Source: CCMP332 sp040218795 (GTDB lineage: Bacteria; Bacteroidota; Bacteroidia; Cytophagales; CCMP332). Taken from it: 64,000 bases of DNA. Below, piece after piece: positions 1 to 8,590 of the stretch; position 1 is the stretch's first letter, and every line of letters begins with the position of its first letter. The position numbers and the translations under genes were made by a program. The notes beneath the pieces are model-generated. The model ran no database searches. It was not told the DNA's origin and saw only the letters and a list, made by a program, of their open reading frames with translations. The stretch is taken from the NCBI GenBank assembly GCA_040218795.1, contig JAVJQT010000003.1, forward strand, positions 248,001 through 312,000, written 5' to 3'.

Positions 1-949
1 ATTGTGCATCCGCTAATCTCAAATCTGAAATAATCTTTGGCACCTTATCCGGAGGGTAAAATTTAGCCCCGGTAAAATACTCCTGGGCTGCATAGTAATT
101 CAAACCCAGTAGATCCTGTGCCGACTTAGGATTTTGTACATTTTTCTGCTGTAAGATCAATATTTTTGAAAATAATGTATACAAAGTAGGGAGAATGGTG
201 ACTATTGATGCAGCTTTTGGATTTTTTTCAAAATAGGAAATAATTGAAAAAACCCTTTTCCGATCTCCTTTGGCTATGGCTTTTTGAAATTCCCAAACAT
301 TGTACTCTCTGCTTATGCCGATAAATCGCATTACCGTCTTTTCATCCAATGTTTCCGAACTATCTAAACTCAGCTTGATTTTTTCTAATTCATTATTTAT
401 TCTCGATAAATCTATTCCGATGTTCTCGGATATTAAAAAGACTGCTTTTGAATCTGCCTTTAGCCCTTTTTGATCTAATAAATATCTTATCCATTTCTCA
501 AGATCATTTTCATAAATTTTTTTCCCTTGATAGTGAACCCCTGCCTTGGACAATAACTTTGTAATGGCAAGTCGTTTATCCAGTTTTTTGTATTTAAAGC
601 CCAAAACTAAAATTGTGCTGGGGACAGGATTTTTTAAATAAGCCTCAAATATTTTATTGGCACTTTCTTTGCCGAAGTCCGTGATTTCCTGAGCCTCCTT
701 TACAATCACTACCTGGCGTTCTGCCATAACCGGAAATCGCTTGGCATGGCCAATAATATCTGACATTTTACAATCCTTGCCATAAACCACCATTTGATTG
801 AATGATTTTTGACTCTCTTCAAGCGCATTTTCTTCTATGTACTCGATGATTTGATCAATGAAAAAAGGTTCTTCCCCTTCGAGAAAATAAAACGGGGCGT
901 ATTTATTTTCGCTGAGTTCCTGGATTACCTGTTCATAAGAATTTGTCAT
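1..949 (-). CDS. holA: DNA polymerase III subunit delta (partial, C-terminus beyond window)
   Basis: The reverse strand is open from an ATG at 949 to the window edge, about 316 codons, so the extreme C-terminus is missing. The start reads MTNSYEQVIQELSENKYAP followed by the family's 'FYFLEGEEPFFIDQIIEYI' segment, the degenerate Walker-A region of the clamp-loader delta subunit. Further on come VIVKEAQEI and an 'ILVLGFKYKKLDKR' strand, then the helical collar region. Delta opens the beta clamp during replication and repair in the cytoplasm. The gene is divergent from the T9SS cargo gene at 1052, with about 100 bp between them. Identification rests on recognised family sequence; the low conservation of HolA keeps this slightly below certain. 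Confidence 0.9.
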   Translation of the reverse strand, partial: MTNSYEQVIQELSENKYAPFYFLEGEEPFFIDQIIEYIEENALEESQKSFNQMVVYGKDCKMSDIIGHAKRFPVMAERQVVIVKEAQEITDFGKESANKIFEAYLKNPVPSTILVLGFKYKKLDKRLAITKLLSKAGVHYQGKKIYENDLEKWIRYLLDQKGLKADSKAVFLISENIGIDLSRINNELEKIKLSLDSSETLDEKTVMRFIGISREYNVWEFQKAIAKGDRKRVFSIISYFEKNPKAASIVTILPTLYTLFSKILILQQKNVQNPKSAQDLLGLNYYAAQEYFTGAKFYPPDKVPKIISDLRLADAQ

Positions 950-1000
950 AAGCCTTAAAAGTCGACAAATTTCGTAAAGTATATCTCATAAGCAATAGCT

Positions 1001-1031
1001 TTTTAATTGCCTTATGAATGATTTACTTTTG
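1001..1031 (+). promoter_or_regulatory. Bacteroidota-type promoter for the 1052 gene
   Basis: TACTTTTG at 1024-1031 fits the -7 consensus TAnnTTTG. Nineteen bases upstream lies TTTT at 1001-1004, three of four matches to the -33 TTTG. The ATG of the T9SS cargo gene is 20 nt downstream. Inferred by motif match only. Confidence 0.55.
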
Positions 1032-1051
1032 TCTTCTGAATAAGGCAGCTT

Positions 1052-2161
1052 ATGCGAATAATCATACTTTTTTCTTTATTATTTTTATTTCAATCCGTTT
1101 TTTCTCAAATCACCGTCGATAGAAATGATTTTGGGCAAATCGGAGATACTGTATTACTGGAAAGGACACTCTTTGGACTTGATACTTTGAGTCCGGGATC
1201 TTCGGGGGCATCTCAATTCTGGGATTTTTCAATGCTTCAAACAGATACTATTCCTGACACCCTCTTTTTCCTTGATCCTGCCGGCTTTCCTCAAAGTTCC
1301 GGATTAAGCGCAAATGTTAATCTGGTATTAAAAGATGGATCTTCCTTACAATTTATAGAAGCCAATAGCAATGGAATTTTTGGATATGCGCTAACCCTGG
1401 ATCTGGATACTTTTGCCAGCAATTTATTGGTGGAATCCAATCCGCAATTTGAAGTGTACAATTTTCCAATGACCTATGCTTCGAGTAACTCTGGAACTTA
1501 TACCAGCAATACCATTACACTTCCCGTAAAAGATACACTTACCATTTCATCCTTTACATTTTATGTGGATTCAATTCGCATAAATCCGACCATTAATAAA
1601 GTGGACTCCGTAAATGCTTTTGGGACCCTCTTATTACCGGGACAACAGCAATTTGATGTGCTTCGTCAAAAAAGCACTATCAATTTATCATTTTCAATCT
1701 CTGTTTTAATTCCAAACCCTTTGCCCTTCCCACCGCCTTTTATTTGGTTTCCTATTCCGGTAGGAACATTTCCTGATATTGAAAGCACTTCCTATTCTTT
1801 TCTTGCAAAAGGTGAAAACTATCCTGTACTGGAATTAAATACAGATTCTCTGGATCAGATAATCTCAGCCAGATTCCAAATGGATACCAGCGGTTTTGAT
1901 TCCACGGTTCATTTGACCCCTGAATTTCAAAATTTATCGGTTTATCCCAATCCGGTGGAAAATAGGTTATTCATTGAAGGCTTAGCGAGGAATTCATTTT
2001 ACGAACTCAGAAACGAATTAGGTATAAATATCCGCTCGGGAAGATTTAGATATGAAGAAGATTTTATTAATCTCGAAAAAATAAAATCCGGCTTTTATAT
2101 TCTCATTATAAAGTCTGAAGATTCAAATGGAATTGCGCAATTTCGCGTTTTCAAAAAATAA
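1052..2161 (+). CDS. Secreted protein with T9SS type A sorting domain
   Basis: A 369-aa exported protein of unknown function. Residues 1-19 (MRIIILFSLLFLFQSVFSQ) are a clear signal peptide ending in the usual SQ junction. The body is beta-rich, without cysteines or a recognisable catalytic motif. From about residue 290 there is a type A T9SS sorting tail: 'LSVYPNPVENRLFIEG', then 'SGFYILIIKSED' and a basic end 'FRVFKK'. Such tails take proteins through the outer membrane and are cleaved when the cargo is attached to A-LPS or released. It lies 2 bp upstream of tyrS on the same strand and is probably cotranscribed from the promoter at 1001-1031. The pairing with tyrS looks positional rather than functional. 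Confidence 0.85.
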   Translation: MRIIILFSLLFLFQSVFSQITVDRNDFGQIGDTVLLERTLFGLDTLSPGSSGASQFWDFSMLQTDTIPDTLFFLDPAGFPQSSGLSANVNLVLKDGSSLQFIEANSNGIFGYALTLDLDTFASNLLVESNPQFEVYNFPMTYASSNSGTYTSNTITLPVKDTLTISSFTFYVDSIRINPTINKVDSVNAFGTLLLPGQQQFDVLRQKSTINLSFSISVLIPNPLPFPPPFIWFPIPVGTFPDIESTSYSFLAKGENYPVLELNTDSLDQIISARFQMDTSGFDSTVHLTPEFQNLSVYPNPVENRLFIEGLARNSFYELRNELGINIRSGRFRYEEDFINLEKIKSGFYILIIKSEDSNGIAQFRVFKK

Positions 2162-2163
2162 GA

Positions 2164-3444
2164 ATGGATTTAGTTTCAGAATTGACATGGAGAGGTATGA
2201 TACACGATATCATGCCGGGGACCGAAGAATTATTAAAGAAAGAGTCCGTCACGGTATATGTGGGATTTGATCCTACTGCAGAGTCCTTGCACATCGGAAA
2301 TTTAGTTCCCACTATGCTTTTAATGCACGCTCAAAGAGCAGGACACAAACCCATTGCCCTCGTTGGCGGTGCTACAGGAATGGTCGGAGATCCCTCCGGA
2401 AAGAGTGAAGAAAGGAGTTTTCTATCGGAAGAGCAATTGCGTCATAATGAGAAATGCATTGAAGCTCAGCTGCGACAATTTCTTGTATTTGATGATAGCC
2501 CCAATGCCGCTGAAGTCATGAACAATTATGACTGGTTTGAGGGGATAGGTTTTCTTGAGTTTTTAAGGGATACCGGTAAACATATGACCGTCAATTACAT
2601 GATGGCGAAGGATTCTGTAAAAAAACGTCTTGAAACCGGTATTTCATTTACTGAATTTTCCTATCAACTTTTGCAGGGTTATGACTTTTACCATTTGTAC
2701 AAAACCAAAAACTGCCTCTTGCAAATGGGAGGATCTGATCAGTGGGGAAATATCGTGACCGGAACCGAACTTATAAGAAGAAAAGCAGAGGGTGAGGCTT
2801 TTGCTCTAACTGCACCCTTAATGACCAAGTCGGACGGCAGTAAATTTGGTAAGTCGGAAGAGGGAAATGTATGGCTCGATCCAAACATGACTTCGCCTTA
2901 TAAATTCTATCAGTTTTGGTTGAATACATCTGATGAAGATGCAAAAAAGCTCATTCGCGTATTCACTTTAATTGAAAAAGAAGAGATCGAATCGCTTATT
3001 AAAAAACACGAAGAAGCTCCTCATTTGAGATTGCTTCAAAAGGAAATAGCTAAAGACGTCACCCTGAGAGTACATGGTGAAAAGGAATATCAAATGGCAC
3101 TGAGTGCCTCTGAAATACTGTTTGGAAAAAATCCAACCGAGGCGTTAAAATCAATTGATGAAAAAACATTTCTCTCCGTTTTTGAAGGCGTACCAAAAAC
3201 CGAATTAAAGAAAGCTGATCTTGACTCCAGTGAAAACGTAAGTGACTTGCTTTCATTAAAAACCGATGGAATCATATTTTCTTCAAAAGGTGAGGCAAGA
3301 CGGATGATTCAGGGAGGTGGTGTTTCGGTTAATAAAAACAAGATTACTGATCCCAACCAGGAAGCAAAATTTAATTTGATCCAGAATAAATATTTATTGG
3401 TTCAAAAAGGCAAGAAAAACTATTTTCTGATAGAAGTGGCTTAA
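2164..3444 (+). CDS. tyrS: Tyrosyl-tRNA synthetase
   Basis: A 426-aa class I aminoacyl-tRNA synthetase that charges tRNA-Tyr in the cytoplasm. The HIGH signature is HIGN at residues 43-46, inside YVGFDPTAESLHIGN. The KMSKS loop is KFGKS at 227-231, the form usual for bacterial TyrRS. 'GGSDQWGNI' forms the tyrosine and ATP pocket. The C-terminal 70 residues ('GEARRMIQGGGVSVN') are an S4 RNA-binding domain. Length is typical. The start is 2 bp after the stop of the T9SS cargo gene and has no Shine-Dalgarno sequence. Its end is only 3 bp from the convergent barrel gene, leaving no room for a terminator hairpin. Confidence 0.98.
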   Translation: MDLVSELTWRGMIHDIMPGTEELLKKESVTVYVGFDPTAESLHIGNLVPTMLLMHAQRAGHKPIALVGGATGMVGDPSGKSEERSFLSEEQLRHNEKCIEAQLRQFLVFDDSPNAAEVMNNYDWFEGIGFLEFLRDTGKHMTVNYMMAKDSVKKRLETGISFTEFSYQLLQGYDFYHLYKTKNCLLQMGGSDQWGNIVTGTELIRRKAEGEAFALTAPLMTKSDGSKFGKSEEGNVWLDPNMTSPYKFYQFWLNTSDEDAKKLIRVFTLIEKEEIESLIKKHEEAPHLRLLQKEIAKDVTLRVHGEKEYQMALSASEILFGKNPTEALKSIDEKTFLSVFEGVPKTELKKADLDSSENVSDLLSLKTDGIIFSSKGEARRMIQGGGVSVNKNKITDPNQEAKFNLIQNKYLLVQKGKKNYFLIEVA

Positions 3445-3447
3445 AAT

Positions 3448-4050
3448 TTAGAATAGCCTAGATTTAATCAGGATCTGAAAATTGCTTGAATATCCTTCCT
3501 TGCTTGCTGTTTCTATCACCGGATTTAAGCCATAGGCATAACGAAAGCCCAAGGTTGTAATTTCATCTATGAAATAGTTAAAACCAATAATCGCTGTAAG
3601 GTCTGTTGAATTTTCTGAAAAGGGACTAAATCCGGGAAAGTTAACTTTATCATTAATCAGATTCAAGCCATATGAAGCCCCCAATTCTAAAGTGGATTCT
3701 TTTGAAAGCTGATATTCCAACATCAGTGGAAACTCAATATTGTAATGATTTTCAACATAAATAAGGGTAGCAAGTGTAAATGTGTCGATCACATTGGCTT
3801 TGAAGCCTTTTCTTGTGAATAATACTTCAAATGAGGTTTTTAATTTATCCGTGATGTGATATCTGGAAAAGACTCCGAATTGAAAACCCACTTTGTAATT
3901 GGCATCCATGGAGTCGGGGAAAGTACCGCGCAATCCCGATACATTAATTCCCCCTCTCAATCCAAATTCAAAATCTTTATAAACTGTTTTTTGAGCCTGG
4001 GAAGTATTAAATATTAAAAAGGTCGAAAATAAAAGGATTAAATGCTTCAA
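3448..4050 (-). CDS. Outer membrane beta-barrel protein, PorT-like family
   Basis: A 200-aa exported protein. Residues 1-19 (MKHLILLFSTFLIFNTSQA) are a signal peptide. The mature part alternates polar and hydrophobic residues in beta strands ('FEFGLRGGINVSGLRG', 'GFQFGVFSRYHITDKL', 'SFEVLFTRKGFKAN') and ends in an aromatic, 'IKSRLF', as expected for a small eight-stranded outer-membrane barrel of the 'beta-barrel domain' (PorT-like) family. It starts 4 bp after hutU ends and is likely cotranscribed with it. Whether it is true PorT or a generic barrel cannot be told; the generic family is more likely. Confidence 0.7.
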   Translation of the reverse strand: MKHLILLFSTFLIFNTSQAQKTVYKDFEFGLRGGINVSGLRGTFPDSMDANYKVGFQFGVFSRYHITDKLKTSFEVLFTRKGFKANVIDTFTLATLIYVENHYNIEFPLMLEYQLSKESTLELGASYGLNLINDKVNFPGFSPFSENSTDLTAIIGFNYFIDEITTLGFRYAYGLNPVIETASKEGYSSNFQILIKSRLF

Positions 4051-4054
4051 AGAA

Positions 4055-5743
4055 TTATCTCAGTCTGTCTTTTATATCCAAACGATGTTTTCTTGCAGTA
4101 TCTTGTGCAATATCGTAACCCGCATCCATGTGCCTTAAAACACCCATGGCAGGGTCATTGTGCAATACTCTTTTAATTCTTGTATGCGCATCTTCGCTGC
4201 CATCGGCAACGATTACCACACCCGCATGTATGGAATAACCTATCCCAACACCTCCACCGTGATGTACAGAAACCCAGCTTGCACCACCAGCGGTATTGAT
4301 AAGTGCATTGAGTATCGGCCAGTCTGCCACAGCGTCCGAACCGTCTTTCATGGCTTCTGTTTCCCGGTTTGGAGAAGCCACAGAGCCCGTATCAAGGTGA
4401 TCTCTTCCAATTACAATTGGGGCTTTCACTTTTCCTTCTTTTACGAGTTTATTAAATGCAAGTCCGGCTTTTTCCCTAGCACCTTGCGATAACCAGCAAA
4501 TTCTTGATGGTAAACCCTGAAAAGCTATGCGTTTTTGTGCCATTTCTATCCATCGCCTTAGAGCTTTGTCTTCAGGGAAAAGTTCGAGGATGACTTTGTC
4601 CGTTTCGTAAATATCCTCTGGGTCTCCTGATAATGCCGCCCAGCGAAATGGGCCTTTCCCCTCGCAAAATAATGGACGAATGTATGCGGGTACAAATCCG
4701 GGAAAATCAAAGGCATTTTTTATACCGCGTTTATCTTTGGCTTGTCCACGAAGATTATTTCCATAATCAAAGGTAACGGCTCCTTTTTTCTGCAATTCAA
4801 GCATCTGCCTGACATGTCTGGCCATAGTATCCAAAGATTTTTCTACATACAAATCAGGATTGTTTTTGCGAAGCTCATTTGCTTCCTTCACAGACATGTT
4901 TTGAGGAAAATAACCTACCAGGGGATCATGCGCAGAAGTTTGATCGGTAAGGGTATCGGGAATAATATTTTGGTCGATCAAAGCCTGTAAAAGATCTACA
5001 GCATTGCAAACCACACCAATGGAAAGGGCTTCGCCCTTGGATTTAGCATCCAATGCCATTGAAATCCCTTCGTTGATATCATTGGTTTTTTTATCAATGT
5101 AGCGTGTCTCTATTCTCTTATCGATCCGCCATTCTTCCATTTCAGCTGCCAGACATACGCCTTCATTCATGGTAATGGCAAGTGGCTGTGCTCCGCCCAT
5201 ACCGCCGAGACCTGCTGTTACATTTAGGGTTCCTTTGAGCGTACCATTAAAATGTTTCCGGGCTACCTCAGCAAATGTTTCGTAAGTTCCCTGAACAATT
5301 CCCTGCGAGCCAATATATATCCAGGAGCCGGCAGTCATCTGTCCGTACATCATTAAACCTTTTTTCTCTAGCTCACGAAAATGTTCCCAATTGGCCCAAT
5401 TCGGAACCAACATGGAATTGGATATCAGTACCCGGGGAGCATCTTTATGCGTAGGTAAAATTCCTACCGGTTTTCCCGATTGTACCAAAAGTGTTTCATC
5501 ATCTTCAAGATCTTTCAGGGCCTTCACAATTAGGTCAAAAGCATCCCAGTTTCTGGCGGCACGTCCGGTGCCTCCATAAACCACGAGATCTTCGGGTCTT
5601 TCGGCCACATCGGGGTCGAGATTATTGTAAAGCATTCTCAGGGCTGCCTCTTGTATCCACCCTTTTGTATTTAAAGTATTGCCTGTAGGTGTAGGGCCTT
5701 TAGTTTCAAATGTTAAGCGTTTCGAAGTTTTAATTTCTGTCAT
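4055..5743 (-). CDS. hutU: Urocanate hydratase
   Basis: A 562-aa enzyme of histidine degradation that hydrates urocanate to imidazolone propionate with tightly bound NAD+. Diagnostic blocks are 'YGGTGRAARNW' near the N-terminus, 'GLGGMGGAQPLA' in the NAD domain, and 'GRDHLDTGSVASPNRETEA' followed by 'SVHHGGGVGIGYS' near the C-terminus. Length fits the family. No hutH, hutI or hutG is in the window, so the pathway genes are scattered. A -7 promoter motif (5766-5773) lies 22 nt ahead of the ATG. The downstream partner is a small OM barrel. Confidence 0.98.
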   Translation of the reverse strand: MTEIKTSKRLTFETKGPTPTGNTLNTKGWIQEAALRMLYNNLDPDVAERPEDLVVYGGTGRAARNWDAFDLIVKALKDLEDDETLLVQSGKPVGILPTHKDAPRVLISNSMLVPNWANWEHFRELEKKGLMMYGQMTAGSWIYIGSQGIVQGTYETFAEVARKHFNGTLKGTLNVTAGLGGMGGAQPLAITMNEGVCLAAEMEEWRIDKRIETRYIDKKTNDINEGISMALDAKSKGEALSIGVVCNAVDLLQALIDQNIIPDTLTDQTSAHDPLVGYFPQNMSVKEANELRKNNPDLYVEKSLDTMARHVRQMLELQKKGAVTFDYGNNLRGQAKDKRGIKNAFDFPGFVPAYIRPLFCEGKGPFRWAALSGDPEDIYETDKVILELFPEDKALRRWIEMAQKRIAFQGLPSRICWLSQGAREKAGLAFNKLVKEGKVKAPIVIGRDHLDTGSVASPNRETEAMKDGSDAVADWPILNALINTAGGASWVSVHHGGGVGIGYSIHAGVVIVADGSEDAHTRIKRVLHNDPAMGVLRHMDAGYDIAQDTARKHRLDIKDRLR

Positions 5744-5765
5744 GATAAAATCTTTGCGGTCATTG

Positions 5766-5773
5766 CAAATTTA
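5766..5773 (-). promoter_or_regulatory. -7 promoter element for hutU
   Basis: Read on the reverse strand this is TAAATTTG, an exact TAnnTTTG. It ends 22 nt before the hutU start. No good TTTG was found at the -33 position. Confidence 0.5.
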
Positions 5774-5797
5774 TTGATTCTGCTCTTAATTAAGGTT

Positions 5798-6418
5798 TCA
5801 TTTTTGCAATTCTATAATTCTGAAGTTGCCACCAAAAGCGGCGGGCTTATCATTAATTTTATTTAGTTGAGTATGGGATATTATTTGATCGATATCCCTT
5901 GTTATATCCGAAAACAATAAAGCTGTGGGAAAGTTGAGAATTTTTCTGATTAAGGAAACTTTTGCGCCAGGCCGGATAAATTTATCAAAAACACTAATTC
6001 GGGCACCTTTTTTTGCAACGCGATCTACTTCTTTTATGCATTGAATGGGATCCGGAATTACTGCCACAATTAAGTGAAGGATGACATAGTCGAAATAATC
6101 GTTTTCGTATTTGAGATCTTGTCCGTCCATCTCTGAAATTTGAGCATTGAGCTGCATTTTTTTTGCTTTGGAATGCATCTTTTTTACCATCGACGAGGTG
6201 ATATCCCCTGCATGGATCTCTAAATTTTTACCTATTAAAAATTCGAAATCCAATCCGGTGCCTGCTCCTACTATTAATACTTTGGAATTTTCTTTAATAC
6301 CCAGATTTCGAATGGAAGTTTCCCTTTGTTTTCTAAAAACAGGCTTAACCATTAAATCATAAATGGGTGTATATAATGTATATCTAAATTTATTGAGATA
6401 AAGGCCGGCCTTTGACAT
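5798..6418 (-). CDS. Class I SAM-dependent methyltransferase
   Basis: A 206-aa soluble methyltransferase of unknown substrate. Motif I is 'VLIVGAGTGLDFEFL', the glycine-rich SAM loop; motif II is 'EIHAGDITSSM'; 'ISEMDGQDLKYENDYFDYVILHLIVAV' covers motifs III and IV; and 'IKEVDRVAKKGARISVFDKF' is the post-motif strand. This layout fits the Methyltransf_11/UbiE-like group. The gene follows the metallo-hydrolase at 6426-7262 after 7 bp, so the two probably form one unit. Possible roles are quinone or small-molecule methylation; the sequence does not decide. Confidence 0.85.
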   Translation of the reverse strand: MSKAGLYLNKFRYTLYTPIYDLMVKPVFRKQRETSIRNLGIKENSKVLIVGAGTGLDFEFLIGKNLEIHAGDITSSMVKKMHSKAKKMQLNAQISEMDGQDLKYENDYFDYVILHLIVAVIPDPIQCIKEVDRVAKKGARISVFDKFIRPGAKVSLIRKILNFPTALLFSDITRDIDQIISHTQLNKINDKPAAFGGNFRIIELQK

Positions 6419-6425
6419 CTTATAA

Positions 6426-7262
6426 TTAAAGGACCTCCGCGAGCTTAAATGTTTGATTCAGTCGTATCCCTTTTTCGGTTTTCTCCAGATTCCCACATTG
6501 ATTATTAGCATCGTGCTCAAAAAAGAGAATATAATTTTCAAGGATTGCCCTTTCAAGAAATTCGGTCTTCTCATTCATGGTTAAGAGAGGCCTTGTGTCA
6601 TAAGCCATTACCCAAGGAATTGGAATATGATGAGCTGAAGGAAACAGGTCTGCACAAAATACTATTTTTTTATCCTTGTAGTGGATTACCGGAAGCATTT
6701 GCTTTTCCGTATGCCCGTCGACATAAATAATATCCATAAATTCAAAAGGACTTTTGTCAAATTCGGTAAAATTCAATTGCCCGGATTCCTGAATTGGTAA
6801 AATATTTTCTTTAAGAAAACTGGCTTTTTCTCTTGGATTCGGTTTGGTGGCCCAATTCCAATGCTCCTCGTTAGACCAGTATTTTGCATTGGGAAATTTC
6901 GGGACTATTTTTTCTCCATTTCGAATCAGTGCACCCCCGCAATGATCAAAATGAAGGTGAGTTAAAAACACATCCGTCACATCATTGGGGTGAAAGCCCT
7001 TTGCTTTTAAAGATTTATCCAGAGAATCATCTCCGTGTAAATAATAAAAAGAGAAAAATTTATCATCCTGCTTATCTCCTATTCCGGTATCAATCAATAT
7101 TAAGCGGCCCCCTTCTTCGATTAATAAACAGCGCATGGACCAGGTGCACATGTTCTTTTCATCAGCCGGATGTCTGCGGCTCCATAGCGATTTTGGGACT
7201 ACACCAAACATCGCACCACCATCAAGTTTGAAGTTTCCTGTTTCTATTATATGCAGTTGCAT
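6426..7262 (-). CDS. MBL-fold metallo-hydrolase
   Basis: A 278-aa metallo-beta-lactamase-fold hydrolase. The zinc motif HxHxDH is 'THLHFDHCGG', with ligands H102, H104, D106 and H107. A third-site histidine lies in 'YVDGHTEKQML' and the bridging aspartate in 'IVFCADLFPSAHH'. The arrangement resembles the AHL-lactonase/arylsulfatase-like branch of the fold rather than glyoxalase II or RNase Z. No signal peptide is seen, so it should be cytoplasmic. It is cotranscribed with the methyltransferase downstream. The substrate is unknown. Confidence 0.85.
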   Translation of the reverse strand: MQLHIIETGNFKLDGGAMFGVVPKSLWSRRHPADEKNMCTWSMRCLLIEEGGRLILIDTGIGDKQDDKFFSFYYLHGDDSLDKSLKAKGFHPNDVTDVFLTHLHFDHCGGALIRNGEKIVPKFPNAKYWSNEEHWNWATKPNPREKASFLKENILPIQESGQLNFTEFDKSPFEFMDIIYVDGHTEKQMLPVIHYKDKKIVFCADLFPSAHHIPIPWVMAYDTRPLLTMNEKTEFLERAILENYILFFEHDANNQCGNLEKTEKGIRLNQTFKLAEVL

Positions 7263-7324
7263 AAATGTTCATTTTTTGAATACAGATGAGGAATGAAATT
7301 TATATCATTCGCAAAAAGGCAATT

Positions 7325-8269
7325 CTATGCAGTAACACCCATTTTAGAGAATTTTTCAATTCTTTTCTTCACAAGTTGATCCGGTTTTAATTTTTCTAGT
7401 GCGGCAACCTGATCCTGAATTTCTTTTTTTACTTTTTTGTACATGGTTTCAGGTTCTGATTGAGCTCCGCCTATGGGTTCTTTAATGATACCATCGATCA
7501 ATCCAAAACCAAGCATATCTTCTGCGGTTAGTTTTAATGCTTCGGCCGCTTGTTCTTTGTATTCCCAGCTTCTCCAAAGTATTGAAGAACAGGACTCCGG
7601 TGAAATGACAGAATACCATGTGTTTTCCAACATAAGGACTTTATCACCCAGGCCGATACCAATGGCTCCACCTGAGGCACCTTCTCCAATTATTATGCAG
7701 ACAATTGGCACCTTTAGTCCCGCCATTTCGTAAAGATTTCTTGCAATGGCTTCTGCCTGACCTCGTTCTTCGGCTTCCATACCCGGAAATGCTCCCGGCG
7801 TATCGATTAGTGTGATGACAGGTTTGCCAAATTTTTCAGCGAGTTTCATTAGACGAAGCGCCTTTCTGTAGCCTTCGGGGTTGGACATCCCGAAGTTTCG
7901 CATTTGTCTTTGTTTGGTATTTCTTCCTTTTTGCTGACCGATGATCATATAAGTTTTACCTCTAATTTCACCAAAACCACCAACCATTGCAGGATCATCG
8001 CGAAAATTCCGATCACCGTGAAGCTCTATAAAGTTATCGCAAACGTTATAGATATAATCAAGGGTATAAGGACGGTCGGGATGGCGTGAAAGCTGGACCC
8101 TTTGCCAGCGGGTCAAATTTGAATACGTCTCTTTTTTCAGCTTTTTAATCTTTTCAGTGAGTGCTTTCACCTGTACAGAAACATCGACTTTATTATCTTC
8201 TGCCACCTTTTCCATCTGTTTAAGTTTAGCTTCCAGATCAGCGATGGGCTTTTCAAATTCAAGTACCAT
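7325..8269 (-). CDS. accA: Acetyl-CoA carboxylase carboxyltransferase subunit alpha
   Basis: A 314-aa subunit that, with AccD, moves carboxyl from carboxybiotin to acetyl-CoA to make malonyl-CoA, the first step of fatty acid synthesis. The N-terminal 60 residues form the usual coiled coil ('IADLEAKLKQMEKVAED'). The crotonase-like core shows 'IGQQKGRNTKQR', 'GKPVITLIDTPGAFPG', 'IIGEGASGGAIGIG' and 'VISPESCSSILWRSW'. Length is close to that of the E. coli protein. A -7 promoter motif at 8288-8295 precedes the start by 18 nt. Confidence 0.98.
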   Translation of the reverse strand: MVLEFEKPIADLEAKLKQMEKVAEDNKVDVSVQVKALTEKIKKLKKETYSNLTRWQRVQLSRHPDRPYTLDYIYNVCDNFIELHGDRNFRDDPAMVGGFGEIRGKTYMIIGQQKGRNTKQRQMRNFGMSNPEGYRKALRLMKLAEKFGKPVITLIDTPGAFPGMEAEERGQAEAIARNLYEMAGLKVPIVCIIIGEGASGGAIGIGLGDKVLMLENTWYSVISPESCSSILWRSWEYKEQAAEALKLTAEDMLGFGLIDGIIKEPIGGAQSEPETMYKKVKKEIQDQVAALEKLKPDQLVKKRIEKFSKMGVTA

Positions 8270-8287
8270 AGTTTTGTATTAGGCTTG

Positions 8288-8314
8288 CAAATTTATATGA
8301 TTATTATTCACAAA
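8288..8314 (-). promoter_or_regulatory. Promoter for accA
   Basis: On the reverse strand, TAAATTTG occupies 8295-8288, an exact -7 match. A TTTG lies at 8314-8311, but the spacer is 15 rather than 19, so only the -7 part is convincing. Confidence 0.45.
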
Positions 8315-8407
8315 CAGTATAAAAAACCCAATAAGAAATGAAGGAAGGAATATTTGCCATAAAGAGCAAACATTTAAATAAATATGAAAATTTTATGAAA
8401 TGAATAC

Positions 8408-8438
8408 TTTGCAAATAATTTCGATTCCTCTACATTTG
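8408..8438 (+). promoter_or_regulatory. Perfect Bacteroidota promoter (TTTG-N19-TACATTTG)
   Basis: TTTG at 8408-8411, exactly 19 bases, then TACATTTG at 8431-8438. This matches both halves of the Bacteroidota primary sigma consensus and is the best promoter match found in the window. It points into a stretch with no credible protein gene, ahead of tRNA-Asp 300 bp away. Confidence 0.75.
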
Positions 8439-8440
8439 CA

Positions 8441-8590
8441 GTCGCTTTCATACAAATGGTATGAAAATACTCATTTTGTTCTGTCGATGAAGGTCTATTA
8501 CCTTAAGAGGCAGGCCAGCAAGCAACATACAAGATGTTGCAATGACATTTTGAAAATATTTATGTTTTTACCCTTTTTTGGTAATTGACA
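8441..8590 (+). ncRNA. Candidate structured small RNA (unassigned)
   Basis: The stretch follows the perfect promoter at 8408-8438. It opens with an 8-bp perfect hairpin (TTTCATAC 8446-8453 with GTATGAAA 8459-8466, loop AAATG) at the predicted transcript start. A second perfect 7-bp hairpin is at 8522-8540 (GCAACAT/ATGTTGC, loop ACAAG). A weaker T-rich one, TTACC 8568-8572 with GGTAA 8580-8584, may mark the 3' end. No protein with normal features is encoded here. The family is not recognised and the 3' end is a guess; it could also be a long leader of the tRNA transcript. Confidence 0.4.

Noticed and set aside
8400..8588. Open frame of 62 codons over the promoter region.
   Set aside because: It begins before the -33/-7 boxes, has no protein-like composition and overlaps perfect hairpins.
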